Assembly (NCBI GenBank): GCA_017991935.1
Contig: JAGOPP010000004.1
Location: 20,474-63,856, forward strand
Origin: Oscillospiraceae bacterium
Lineage (GTDB): Bacteria; Bacillota; Clostridia; Oscillospirales; Ruminococcaceae
DNA: 43,383 nucleotides
Direction: 5' to 3'
Position numbers and translations under genes: made by a program. Shown here one piece after another: positions 24,193-32,202 of the stretch; position 1 is the stretch's first letter, and every line of letters starts with the position of its first letter. Below the pieces are notes generated by a model. The model did no database searches. It had not been told where the DNA came from and was given only the letters and a program-made list of their open reading frames with translations.

Positions 24193-25065
24193 ATGTCACT
24201 GCCTTCTTATCCAACCATCAGCCCGGAGCTGACCAGAGGCGACGCGATCAACATGCTTCTGTCCTCCGTCGCGATGGAGGAGCTCGGCCTGAGCCACGTC
24301 CTGAACGCGGAGGGGGAGAAACTCCAGTTTATTCTGGGGACGATCCCCGGGCTCACGGGCGACGCTCCCACTCTGTCCGAAGTGCTGGAAGTTAACGAAG
24401 ATGTCCGCGGCGTGCTCGACAGCAGCGCCCAAAACGCGGCGCTGATGAGCTCCAAAATGCTGGCGGCCCTAAGGGCCCCCGTCCTTCCGGGGGCGACCGG
24501 AGCGCCCGGCGCGACTGGCTCGACCGGCCCCGAGACGGGCCCGACCGGAGCGCCCGGCCCCACCGGGTCTCCCGGTGCGCCGGGAGATCCGGGCCCCGAC
24601 GGAGATCCGGGCCCGACCGGAGCGCCCGGGCTTCCCGGCCCGAATATCACCGCCTCGGCCGCCTTCGCCACGAACACGCAGGGCGCGATCCTGACGGTGC
24701 TCCTGACGGGGACCCCGGTCCCGCTGCCGAACACCCATGTTCTCTCGCCCGATATCAGCATCAACGGAGCCAACACGCTCTTTACGGTCACAAACTACGG
24801 CCGCTACCGCATCTCTTACCACATCAACTCGACCGCCTCGCTGCTGCTCGGCGCCCGCGTCATGATCGGCGGCTCCCCCAACACCGCCTCCACCATCTCG
24901 CCCGCCGTCGCGCTTTCAAACTACACGAACGAGATCGAGGTGGACCTCTCGCCCGGGGATACGGTCGGCCTGCAAATGTTTAAGACCTCCGTGCTCCTGC
25001 CCGGGGCCGCCATCCTGCTCAACGGGGGATGCGGGGCCTCCCTCATGATCATCCGGCTGCAATGA
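24193..25065 (+). CDS. Collagen-like protein with BclA-type C-terminal domain (second on this strand)
   Basis: The 290-residue paralogue of the preceding gene lies 13 bases downstream with TTAGGAGGG as ribosome binding site. It has the shared N-terminal domain ([21 protein letters not shown]), a collagen region of about 17 triplets richer in Pro and Asp (GAP, GDP, GPD) with a one-residue interruption (Thr) after the fifth triplet, and the BclA-type head ([25 protein letters not shown]). It has fewer Thr in the triplets than its neighbours and so probably fewer glycans (inference). It is the last gene of the plus-strand arm and is followed by a bidirectional terminator. Confidence 0.92.
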   Translation: MSLPSYPTISPELTRGDAINMLLSSVAMEELGLSHVLNAEGEKLQFILGTIPGLTGDAPTLSEVLEVNEDVRGVLDSSAQNAALMSSKMLAALRAPVLPGATGAPGATGSTGPETGPTGAPGPTGSPGAPGDPGPDGDPGPTGAPGLPGPNITASAAFATNTQGAILTVLLTGTPVPLPNTHVLSPDISINGANTLFTVTNYGRYRISYHINSTASLLLGARVMIGGSPNTASTISPAVALSNYTNEIEVDLSPGDTVGLQMFKTSVLLPGAAILLNGGCGASLMIIRLQ

Positions 25066-25186
25066 CCCAAAAGCCGCCGCCATGAAGCTTTTTAGGAAAA
25101 TTCCCTGATGCTCATGCGGCCCGAATGGGCAAAGCAAAAATCCCGGCGGCGCGGGCTTCCCGCGCCTTTGCCGAGGCCGAAAAAGC

Positions 25187-25231
25187 AAAAAACCGCCCCG
25201 GATCGGTCGATCCGGGGCGGCGTCCCTTTTT
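25187..25231. terminator. Bidirectional terminator between the collagen locus and corA
   Basis: A perfect 12-bp stem (25193..25204 with 25209..25220) with a GGTC loop is followed by CGTCCCTTTTTT on the plus strand and by TTTTTTGC on the minus strand. Confidence 0.9.
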
Positions 25232-25238
25232 TCAGGGC

Positions 25239-26066
25239 TCAAAACCACTTTTTCTTCTTTAAAATATAGAGGCAAAAGACCACCATCGCGGCGCTCAAAA
25301 GGATCACATAGAGGTAGCCGTAGCGCCAGCCGTACTCCGGGACCTGAAAATTCATCCCGTACCAGCCGACGATCAGCGTCAGCGGGAGAAAGACGGCCGT
25401 GACGATGGTCAGCAGCTTCATGGTCTGGTTCTGCTCGATGTCGATGCTCGCCTGATACGCCTCGCGCGCCTGCGTGACGTATTCCCGCAGCTCCAAGATC
25501 GAGTTTGTAAGATAGCCGAGCCGTTTGCGCAGTGCGTCGAAGCGCTCCGCGATTTCGGGCGTAAGGAGGCTCCCCTCGTTTTCGATCAGCCCGTCGACCA
25601 TAAAGCCGAGCTGCTCATAGTAGCGCTTGATCCGCGAGAAGGATCGCCGCAGCTGGATGATGCGGGCGCTCGTCCCGCCGACCGGCCCCTTTTTGCCGAT
25701 GATCTGGCGCTCGAGCTCGTTGATGGAGTTTTCAAAGCCCTCCAGCACGTCGACGTCCCCCGCGGTCATCTCGGAAAAAAACTTCGCCAGCGCGCCGAAC
25801 GGCTCCGCCTCGGCAATCTCCTCAAGGATCCGGGTGCAGACCTCGCTGTCCCCCACATAGACGAGCTCCCGCTCGCCGCAATAGATGGAGATCCGCTCCT
25901 CCCGCCTGCCCGTGTCCTTGAGATCGCACCAGTTGAACGCCAGAAAGCACGCGCGCTCCCCGACCGGCAAAAAGATATGGTTCGCGGAACGCTGCCTCGC
26001 GTAGAGCTCGTCGCCGAGATAGTCCTTGAGTTTCCCCTCGCTGTCGGTTTTGTAAATCGTAATCAT
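25239..26066 (-). CDS. corA: CorA-family divalent cation transporter
   Basis: The 275-residue protein has the CorA plan: an N-terminal cytosolic alpha/beta domain (about 1-100), a long helical stalk (about 105-215), and two C-terminal transmembrane helices (about 218-236 and 250-269) joined by a loop with the selectivity signature YGMNF (GMN at 237-239), ending in a basic KKKKW tail. CorA pentamers conduct Mg2+ (some members Co2+ or Zn2+) down the electrochemical gradient. The ATG at 26066 is chosen for its spacing to GGGAGGGGG; a TTG two codons upstream is also in frame. It is monocistronic and convergent with the collagen arm. Confidence 0.95.
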   Translation of the reverse strand: MITIYKTDSEGKLKDYLGDELYARQRSANHIFLPVGERACFLAFNWCDLKDTGRREERISIYCGERELVYVGDSEVCTRILEEIAEAEPFGALAKFFSEMTAGDVDVLEGFENSINELERQIIGKKGPVGGTSARIIQLRRSFSRIKRYYEQLGFMVDGLIENEGSLLTPEIAERFDALRKRLGYLTNSILELREYVTQAREAYQASIDIEQNQTMKLLTIVTAVFLPLTLIVGWYGMNFQVPEYGWRYGYLYVILLSAAMVVFCLYILKKKKWF

Positions 26067-26217
26067 AGACAAATACCCCCTCCCGCCGCTTCTGGGCCGT
26101 TTCGGTATCGGTTCTATTGTAAGTCAAGACCGGCGCAAATACAAGCGAAGCGAAGGGTTTTCGAGGGAGGCGGGAGGCACGTCTTCATGGGGACGCGGGC
26201 CCGCAAGGGCGGGGCGC

Positions 26218-26344
26218 CGGGCGCGGAAAGGAAATGCGGGAGCGGGGCGGCCGGGCGCGGAAAGGAAACGTGGAAGCGGCCGGACGCGGAGGGAAAACGC
26301 GGAAGCGGGGCGGCCGGACGCGGAAAGGAAACGCGGGGGCGGGC
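26218..26344. repeat. Four tandem copies of a 29-34 bp GC-rich unit
   Basis: Units begin with CGGRCGCGGAAAGGAAA or near variants at 26218, 26252, 26281 and 26315. They end in GCGGGGCGGC or similar and have diverged slightly. The array fills most of the 26067..26416 intergenic space between corA and the lipoprotein; I see no gene or terminator in it. Confidence 0.85.
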
Positions 26345-26416
26345 AGGGAAAAAATCCCCGGAGAAAACCCGGCCCGGCAAGGATCTCTTTGCGGCGAATC
26401 CCGGCAGCCGGCGCGT

Positions 26417-27721
26417 TTATTCCGGCTCAGGGAGCGGGCTTGGCGTCGTGCTCTCCACAAGGGTGTAGTCGCCGGTATTTTCGGGATCGGCAAAATAGAG
26501 ATAGATCTCCTTCCGCCCGTCCGTCAGGGAGGTTTTGGCGTGGTCGTATGTGATGTGATAGATGGCATAAAGCGCGACAAAGCGGTTTTCCAGCATTTCG
26601 TCGCTCCAGCCACGGCTCTTGGCGAGCGCGCTGCCCTTATATCGTTCGGCGACGCGGAGCGTCTCCGCCTCGTCCTCCTCGCAGCTTTCCACCCACATGC
26701 CGATGCAGTCGCTCGTTCTGAGATACCGCCACACGAACTCCTCCTCGATGCTTTGGAAACCGGCCGCGGATACCTCGAAGCCGGTTTCCCCCGTATCGGG
26801 GTTCGGGACGGCGTTCACCCGGAGGTTGATCCGGTACATGCCGTTTGACGCGTAGAGCTGCGCGTCATAGCCGCCCAAAACCTCGTTGAAAAGGATGTTC
26901 AGCACCCCGACGGTGACATATTCCGGCAGGCGGCACCGCTTTGGCAGCGGCTCAAAGGAACCCTCCGGGACGGAGGGGCCCTCCGAAACGGAGGCCCCTT
27001 CCGAGACGGTGGGCTCCACCGCGCCCGCGCGGTACTCCGCGAAGATCTCGCTCACCGCCTCGGCAAACCGCGAAAGCTCCCCGTCGGAGAGTTCCAGCGG
27101 CGCGTCGAGGTAATGGCCGATGACCCCGTCGATGTCGTTGCAGGCATCCATGGCGCCGGCGGCGTCGAAAATATAGGTTTTGTTCCCCTCCGGGCCGGGG
27201 AGCGTCGCCATCAGCCAGCCGCCGGGAGAGCCGATCTCATAGGCGCCGTCCGCAGTTTCCAAATAAACCGACCAAAAGCCCCCGGTCCACGGGTTCTCCA
27301 TTTGGTCGTAAACCTCAAAATCGGTGAGGCTCTTTAGATAAGTGAGCAGCCGCACGCTGTCCGCGGGGCTGATCTCACGGTGATTTTCCGCAAAGTCCCA
27401 CGGCCCGGAGGTGCAGGACATCACGCGCACCTTGTCGCCGTTGAGATTCGAGAGAAATTCCCGGAGCCGCGCGGCCTCGGCCTCCGTACCAAGAACCGCC
27501 GTCCCCTCCGCCTCCATCTCGTAGGCGGCCGGGACATCGGCGGTGGCTTTGCAGGGAAAGATTTCCTCCTGCGCGGGCTCGGCGCTTTCGCCGGAAGAAC
27601 CATCCGTCTCTTCCAAACCGCTCTCTTCCACGGCGGGAACGCTCTCCTCCTTGGGGCTCGCCTCAGAGCATCCGGCGAGCACGGCGCAGACGATTAAAAT
27701 CCAAACGGCAAACTTTTTCAT
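26417..27721 (-). CDS. Predicted lipoprotein of unknown function
   Basis: The 434-residue product has a signal peptide (MKKFAVWILIVCAVL) and lipobox AGC at about residue 18, then an acidic Ser/Glu-rich linker (about 20-55), as expected of a surface lipoprotein. A first folded part (about 60-230) and a second (about 262-425) are separated by a low-complexity spacer of repeated SEG/PEG units (TVSEGASVSEGPSVPEGS). I recognise no enzyme motif. It lies 43 bases after the WG-repeat lipoprotein on the same strand, so the two are probably one operon. The ATG at 27721 follows GGGGAA. Confidence 0.8.
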   Translation of the reverse strand: MKKFAVWILIVCAVLAGCSEASPKEESVPAVEESGLEETDGSSGESAEPAQEEIFPCKATADVPAAYEMEAEGTAVLGTEAEAARLREFLSNLNGDKVRVMSCTSGPWDFAENHREISPADSVRLLTYLKSLTDFEVYDQMENPWTGGFWSVYLETADGAYEIGSPGGWLMATLPGPEGNKTYIFDAAGAMDACNDIDGVIGHYLDAPLELSDGELSRFAEAVSEIFAEYRAGAVEPTVSEGASVSEGPSVPEGSFEPLPKRCRLPEYVTVGVLNILFNEVLGGYDAQLYASNGMYRINLRVNAVPNPDTGETGFEVSAAGFQSIEEEFVWRYLRTSDCIGMWVESCEEDEAETLRVAERYKGSALAKSRGWSDEMLENRFVALYAIYHITYDHAKTSLTDGRKEIYLYFADPENTGDYTLVESTTPSPLPEPE

Positions 27722-27764
27722 ATGGTTTTTTCCCCGATCCCGCGAATTTTTGTGTGCTCAAAAT

Positions 27765-29138
27765 CTATTTTGTAAAAGGACCGGCCTTGGCAAAGCCGCC
27801 CGCGATCGCGACCGCGCCCGTTTTGTCGATATAAAACCAGTCGTAGCCGTTCTCCGAGACGGCGGCATACCCGCAGGAGAAATCGTCGGCGCCCCTGTAT
27901 TTGAGTTCCACCGCGACGCGGCCGGTTGTGTCGATAAAGCCATCGCGCGCGTCGGCGTCCCGCGTGCGCACGCGGCACAGCCCCTCGTGGAAAAAGCCCG
28001 TGCTCCTCCACTGCATGGTGGGCGCTATAACCACCGCCCCTGTGAGATCGATAAACCCCTCGGGGCAGTCGCCGTTTTGATCGGGCTCGCCCCTTACGCA
28101 GTAAAGCCCGTCGCCGATCACAGACCCGTTGCCGCCGCCCGGGGACAACTGATTGTCCGCGTCGCACCAGAGCACGTTGCCCCGCTTGTCCACAACGCCC
28201 AGCACGCCGATCAGCGCGTTATCGATTTGCACATTGACATTGGCGACCGCCAGACCGTCGAAGAAATCGCTTGCCCGGCCGCCGTATCCCGGCGCGGGCC
28301 AAGGCATGTTGTAGCTGTCATACTCATATTCCTGATGAAGCGCCAGATCGCCGGTCGTGTCGATAAAGCCGGCCTCCATGCCCGGGGCGGCGGGGTCGTA
28401 CGCCCTCTCCGCATAGGCGAGCCCGTCGGCAAACAGCCACGCCGCCTGAAACTGCGCCGGAATCACGGTTTTGCCGGTTTTATCGACGTATCCCCAATTC
28501 GGTTCGCCGACGGTGCCGAAATTCACCGCCGCCAGACCCTCGCGGAAGGCCTTGACTTCGCAGTAGACCGGCTCGAGCACGATCTCCCCCTTGTTGTTGG
28601 CAAAGCCGAGCCTCGCGTTAAAATCATACGGGTCGTCCTTTGAGATAATGATCATGTCGTCGACGATCGTGCGGGTCAGGGGCTCGTAATAATAGTAATC
28701 CGCGGGCACCTCGCGCACATACACCCCGTCGAACTCCTTGACGACGTTATTCTGCTTGTCGATGATCCGCCACTGCCGCGCGTCCATGTCGGTGCATACG
28801 GTGGCGTACCCGTTGCAGAAGGGATAGGCCCCGTAATACTGCGGCGCGATGACCCATTCGCCCTTTGTGTTGAGGTAGCCGTATCTGCCGCTTTCATCGA
28901 GCACCGCCGCCACGGGCTCATCCGCCGCGGCCGTCACGGTCTCGACGCCCGCTTCTCCCGCCTCCTCAGAGGCGGCGCCGGCCGGGGCTTCGTCCTCGTC
29001 ATCCTCCCAGCCGTCCTCCTCGTAGTCTCCCTCCTGCGGAGACCGGCCGTCCGGCGCGGCGGCTCCCTTGCCCGCGCAGCCGCCCATCGCCATAAGGCAC
29101 AGGGCGGTGATCAGCATGAGCATCGGCAATCTTTTCAT
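27765..29138 (-). CDS. WG-repeat lipoprotein
   Basis: The 457-residue product has a signal peptide with lipobox MGGC (about residue 20), an acidic low-complexity linker rich in Glu and Asp (about 30-75) and then about eight WG (KWG) beta repeats, recognisable as GYLNTKGEWVIAPQY, FANNKGEIVLEPVY, WGYVDKTGKTVIPAQF, GFIDTTGDLAL, GVVDKRGNVLW, GFIDLTGAVVIAP, GFIDTTGRVAVELKY and FYIDKTGAVAIAGGF. WG repeats form extracellular repeat modules of unknown ligand. The ATG at 29138 is chosen because AAGGAG lies 9 bases upstream and the signal peptide starts there; an ATG at 29159 lacks a site. The next lipoprotein gene follows 43 bases downstream. Confidence 0.92.
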   Translation of the reverse strand: MKRLPMLMLITALCLMAMGGCAGKGAAAPDGRSPQEGDYEEDGWEDDEDEAPAGAASEEAGEAGVETVTAAADEPVAAVLDESGRYGYLNTKGEWVIAPQYYGAYPFCNGYATVCTDMDARQWRIIDKQNNVVKEFDGVYVREVPADYYYYEPLTRTIVDDMIIISKDDPYDFNARLGFANNKGEIVLEPVYCEVKAFREGLAAVNFGTVGEPNWGYVDKTGKTVIPAQFQAAWLFADGLAYAERAYDPAAPGMEAGFIDTTGDLALHQEYEYDSYNMPWPAPGYGGRASDFFDGLAVANVNVQIDNALIGVLGVVDKRGNVLWCDADNQLSPGGGNGSVIGDGLYCVRGEPDQNGDCPEGFIDLTGAVVIAPTMQWRSTGFFHEGLCRVRTRDADARDGFIDTTGRVAVELKYRGADDFSCGYAAVSENGYDWFYIDKTGAVAIAGGFAKAGPFTK

Positions 29139-29363
29139 TTGACCCAACTCCTTTTTCATTCGTTGTCTCAGTCCTCGGGTCTTTGGCGTCCGTTTGAGCG
29201 GCGGGCGCGACAAGGCCGCTCCAAAACCGTATCCACGGTGAGTTTTTCCATCCGATTCATGCCGCGCGGCGTTTCGCGGGCGCTTTGCCGCGCACGGGCC
29301 CGTTTTCCCGGAAAATCGGGCAAAGGCGGCTTCACCCTCGCGGGCCTTTCGCGCCGCCTGCCT

Positions 29364-29416
29364 CAAAAAAAGGATTCCATTTATTGGTCCATAAATAGAC
29401 TAACAAATGGAATCCT
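29364..29416 (-). terminator. AT-rich hairpin with U-run, probable terminator of the ABC transporter operon
   Basis: AGGATTCCATTT (29371..29382) pairs perfectly with 29405..29416 around a 22-base loop. Read on the minus strand the stem is followed by seven U (29364..29370). It lies 266 bases beyond the end of the minus-strand ATPase gene. Its AT-rich composition stands out from the GC-rich surroundings; the 29139..29363 stretch upstream of the WG gene shows nothing else. Confidence 0.65.
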
Positions 29417-29457
29417 GCTTGTCAATCGGATCCTTCTTTTTTTCGGGGCTCCCGATT

Positions 29458-29605
29458 CCGCGCGGGAGCGGGAGCGGGCGGGTGGCCGGTTACGGGCCGA
29501 AGCCGCGCGGGAGCGGCGGGGGGCTACCGGTTGCGGGCCGAAGCCGCGCAGGAGCGGGCGGGTGGCCGGTTGCGGGTAGAAGCCGCATGGAAATGGGCGG
29601 GGGGC
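29458..29605. repeat. About 3.5 tandem copies of a 39-45 bp GC-rich unit
   Basis: Units start with GCGCGGGAGCGG or variants near 29460, 29505 and 29546 and end with GGGCCGAAGCC or GGGTAGAAGCC. A partial fourth begins near 29585. The array is in the space between the ATPase stop and its likely terminator, so it would be in the 3-prime untranslated RNA. Confidence 0.85.
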
Positions 29606-29681
29606 CGGGGCGCAAAGACAATAAAGTTTATTTTTCGGCCGGGGAAAAGCCTTTTTTCAGATGGGGCGGCGGAGAATCGGC

Positions 29682-30431
29682 TTACAGCACCTTGGAGAGG
29701 AAGCTCGCGAGCTTTGGGCTCTCCGGGCGCTCAAACAGGGCGTGGGAGGGGCGGTCTTCCTCGATCTCACCGTCGCAGAGGAAGATCGTGCGCCCGCTGA
29801 CTTCGCGCGCGAAGCGCATCTCGTGCGTGACGACGATCATCGTCATGCCGTCCTCGGCGAGCGCCCGCATCACGTCGAGCACCTCGCCGATCATCTCGGG
29901 GTCGAGGGCGGAGGTCGGCTCGTCGAAGAGCATGACCTCCGGCTCCATCATCAGCGCGCGCACGATGGCGACCCGCTGCTCCTGCCCGCCGGAGAGCTGG
30001 CGCGGGTAGGCGTCCGCACGGTCCGCGAGGCCGACCCTCTCGAGCAGCTTTCGCGCGCGCTCCTTCGCCTCCTCTTTATCCATGCCCTTGATCTTGACCG
30101 GCGCGGCGATCAGGTTTTTCATCACGTTCATGTTGTGAAAAAGATTAAACTGCTGAAACACCATGCCGATCTTCTGCCGGTGGAGGTTGACGTCCGTCTT
30201 TTTGTCGCAGATGTCCACGCCGTCGAAGATCACCTGCCCGCCGGTTGGGACTTCCAGCAGGTTGAGGCAGCGCAAAAACGTGCTCTTCCCGCCGCCGGAG
30301 GGGCCGATGATCGAGACGACCTCGTTTTTCGCGAAGGAGGTCGTGATGCCTTTTAGTACCTGTATGTTTCCAAAATTTTTGGTCAGGCCGCGCGTTTCGA
30401 TCAGCGGGGAGCCCGGATTATTTGTTTCCAA
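29682..30431 (-). CDS. glnQ: Polar amino-acid ABC transporter, ATP-binding protein (GlnQ type)
   Basis: The 249-residue ATPase powers amino-acid uptake from the cytosolic face. It shows Walker A GPSGGGKST, the Q-loop region VFQQFNLFHNM, the signature LSGGQEQR, Walker B MLFDEPTSALDPE and the switch His in VVTHEM. The start is a TTG at 30431 with GAGGAGG seven bases upstream; it overlaps the end of the permease gene by 14 bases. Order on the strand is binding protein, permease, ATPase, a complete His/Gln-type importer. The exact amino acid (Gln, Glu, Arg, Cys or other) cannot be read from the sequence, so the symbol is by similarity. Confidence 0.95.
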   Translation of the reverse strand: METNNPGSPLIETRGLTKNFGNIQVLKGITTSFAKNEVVSIIGPSGGGKSTFLRCLNLLEVPTGGQVIFDGVDICDKKTDVNLHRQKIGMVFQQFNLFHNMNVMKNLIAAPVKIKGMDKEEAKERARKLLERVGLADRADAYPRQLSGGQEQRVAIVRALMMEPEVMLFDEPTSALDPEMIGEVLDVMRALAEDGMTMIVVTHEMRFAREVSGRTIFLCDGEIEEDRPSHALFERPESPKLASFLSKVL

Positions 30432-31113
30432 CCGCGAGCCTCCTCTCCAGCAGCGCGATGACCCGGCCGCCCAAAAACGTCATGATGAAATAGATCACCG
30501 CCGCGATCGCGAGGCACTCGAGGCTGCGGTAGGTGACGGCGATCACGTCGTTTGTGCGAAACATCAGGTCCGCGATGCCGATCACGGAGACGATCGAGGA
30601 CTCCTTGATGACGGTGACGAACTCGTTGCCGAGCGCCGGCAGGATGTTTTTGACGGCCTGCGGCAGCACGACCATCGCCATCGCCTGCGATTTGCGGAAG
30701 CCGAGGCTGCGGGCGGCCTCCGTCTGGCCGGGGTCGACCGCCTGAATGCCCGAGCGGATGATCTCCGCGACATAGGCGCAGCTGTTCATGCTCATCGCGA
30801 CGATGCCCGCGGCGAAGCGGGCAAAATTCGGGATGAACGGCACATCCGGAAACGTGAGCCCGGTCATCGGCAGTCCGTAGAAGATAAACATGAGCTGCAC
30901 CATCAGCGGCGTGCCGCGGATGAATTCGATGTAGGCCGCGGCGAAATAGCGCAGGGGTTTGACGCCGCTGAGCCGCATCGTCGCCATCAGCGTGCCGGAG
31001 ACGATGCCGAGGATGACCGAGAAAAACGCGATGATCAGCGTATTCCCGATCCCTTGGGTGAAAAAGCGGTTGTACCGGGTAAAAAGAAGGGCGATATCCT
31101 CAAAAAATTCCAT
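30418..31113 (-). CDS. Polar amino-acid ABC transporter, permease
   Basis: The 231-residue membrane protein has five hydrophobic segments and the family features of His/Glu/Gln/Arg-type permeases: YIEFIRGTPLMVQLMFIFYG early on and the EAA loop EAARSLGFRKSQAMAMVVLP that docks on the ATPase. It probably forms a homodimer, since only one permease gene is present. The ATG at 31113 is chosen over a longer frame that lacks permease-like sequence; AGGA is upstream. The stop overlaps the start of the ATPase gene. Confidence 0.95.
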   Translation of the reverse strand: MEFFEDIALLFTRYNRFFTQGIGNTLIIAFFSVILGIVSGTLMATMRLSGVKPLRYFAAAYIEFIRGTPLMVQLMFIFYGLPMTGLTFPDVPFIPNFARFAAGIVAMSMNSCAYVAEIIRSGIQAVDPGQTEAARSLGFRKSQAMAMVVLPQAVKNILPALGNEFVTVIKESSIVSVIGIADLMFRTNDVIAVTYRSLECLAIAAVIYFIMTFLGGRVIALLERRLAVGNK

Positions 31114-31203
31114 GGAAGAAAGTCCTTTCCGCCTGTCCGTCTCAAAGCAAGGCGCCGCCCGGGGCATACGCGCCGGGCGGCCGCAAAGGGATCGGAATAA
31201 AGG

Positions 31204-32076
31204 TTACAGGCCGAGCTGCTGGGCAAGGGTCTTCGCTTCCTCGTAGGCGGCCGCGAAGCTGCCGTCGGCGAGCACCTTGTCGATGACCTCGTTTGCCGCC
31301 GCGACCAGATCCTCGTTGCCCTGCTGGATCACGATGGCCTTGCCGAACTGCGCGACGGCCGGGTCGAACGTGAAATGCGCGACCGCGAGCTGATCGTTGG
31401 AGGCGACCATCGCCTCGCCGACCGCGCCGTCGACCACGAGGCCGGCGATGTTGCCGTTCGCGACTTCGAGCGCGAGGGCCGGATATTTCTCCAGCTCGAA
31501 GAGGGTGCTCTCCGGCAGCGCGGACTGGATGAGTTTCGATTGGATGGTGCCCTTCTGCGCGCCGACCTGAAGCCCCGCGAGGGATTCCACGGTGGCGTAG
31601 ACGTCCTCGTTGCCGGCTTTGACGATCAGAAGCTGCTCATCCTGCTGGTAGAGATTTGTGAAGTCGATGACCTCGGCGCGCTCTTCGGTCTTTGTGAAGG
31701 CCGCGATGCCCATATCGACCTGACCGGCCTGAACCGCGGGGATGATGCCGTCGAAGGCCATGTCGACGATCTCGAGCTCGACGCCGAGCGCGTCCGCGAT
31801 CTGCTGGGCGAGCCACATGTCGCAGCCGACATAGTTGGCTTCAAGATCCTTGAATTCAAACGGCGCGTACTGCGCCTCGGTCCCGACGACCAGCTTGCCG
31901 TCCTCCATGATCTTGGAGAGGACGGGCCCGTACTCCGGGGCGCTCTCCGCGGCGGAGGTCGCGGTCTCTTCGGAGGTCTCCGTCTCGGGGGCGGAGGATG
32001 CCTCCTCCGTCGCGCCGCAGGCGGCAAAGGCGAACAGCATCAGCATGGCCAAAAGCAAAGCGAATAATTTTTTCAT
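31204..32076 (-). CDS. Amino-acid ABC transporter substrate-binding lipoprotein
   Basis: The 290-residue product has a signal peptide (MKKLFALLLAMLMLF) ending in a lipobox with Cys20, a short acidic linker rich in Glu, Ser and Thr (about 22-45), and a periplasmic-binding-protein class 3 domain with the typical KLVVGTEAQYAPFEF, FDGIIPAVQAGQVDMGIAAF and AVVDGAVGEAM-like stretches. It is held on the outer membrane surface of a Gram-positive cell and delivers its ligand to the permease. The ATG at 32076 has GGAGGAA six bases upstream. It is the first gene of the operon and is driven by a consensus promoter. Confidence 0.95.
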   Translation of the reverse strand: MKKLFALLLAMLMLFAFAACGATEEASSAPETETSEETATSAAESAPEYGPVLSKIMEDGKLVVGTEAQYAPFEFKDLEANYVGCDMWLAQQIADALGVELEIVDMAFDGIIPAVQAGQVDMGIAAFTKTEERAEVIDFTNLYQQDEQLLIVKAGNEDVYATVESLAGLQVGAQKGTIQSKLIQSALPESTLFELEKYPALALEVANGNIAGLVVDGAVGEAMVASNDQLAVAHFTFDPAVAQFGKAIVIQQGNEDLVAAANEVIDKVLADGSFAAAYEEAKTLAQQLGL

Positions 32077-32140
32077 GACAGTTCCTCCCGAATGCATATA
32101 TCATGCATATTTCTGAATTTGTTTTGCTGGAATAAGCATA

Positions 32141-32168
32141 ATTATACACGCGCTTTGGGAAATGTCAA
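32141..32168 (-). promoter_or_regulatory. Consensus sigma-A promoter of the amino-acid ABC operon
   Basis: On the minus strand a perfect TTGACA (32168..32163) and a perfect TATAAT (32146..32141) are 16 bases apart, about 65 bases upstream of the binding-protein ATG. An AT-rich palindrome with a following T-run (32185..32198) between it and the upstream gene may act as a weak terminator. Confidence 0.85.
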
Positions 32169-32202
32169 GTATAAATTTTCAAAAAAATTTATAAATTTAA
32201 AA

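Noticed and set aside
19034..25065. Genomic island inserted at tRNA-Leu carrying the collagen locus
   Set aside because: No integrase gene and no second copy of the tRNA 3-prime end are visible in the window.
26218..26344. CRISPR array
   Set aside because: Units are directly adjacent and of unequal length, without unique spacers, and no cas gene is present.
29371..29416. Miniature inverted-repeat transposable element
   Set aside because: Only a 46-base hairpin is present, with no target-site duplication and no second copy in the window; a U-run makes a terminator the simpler call.
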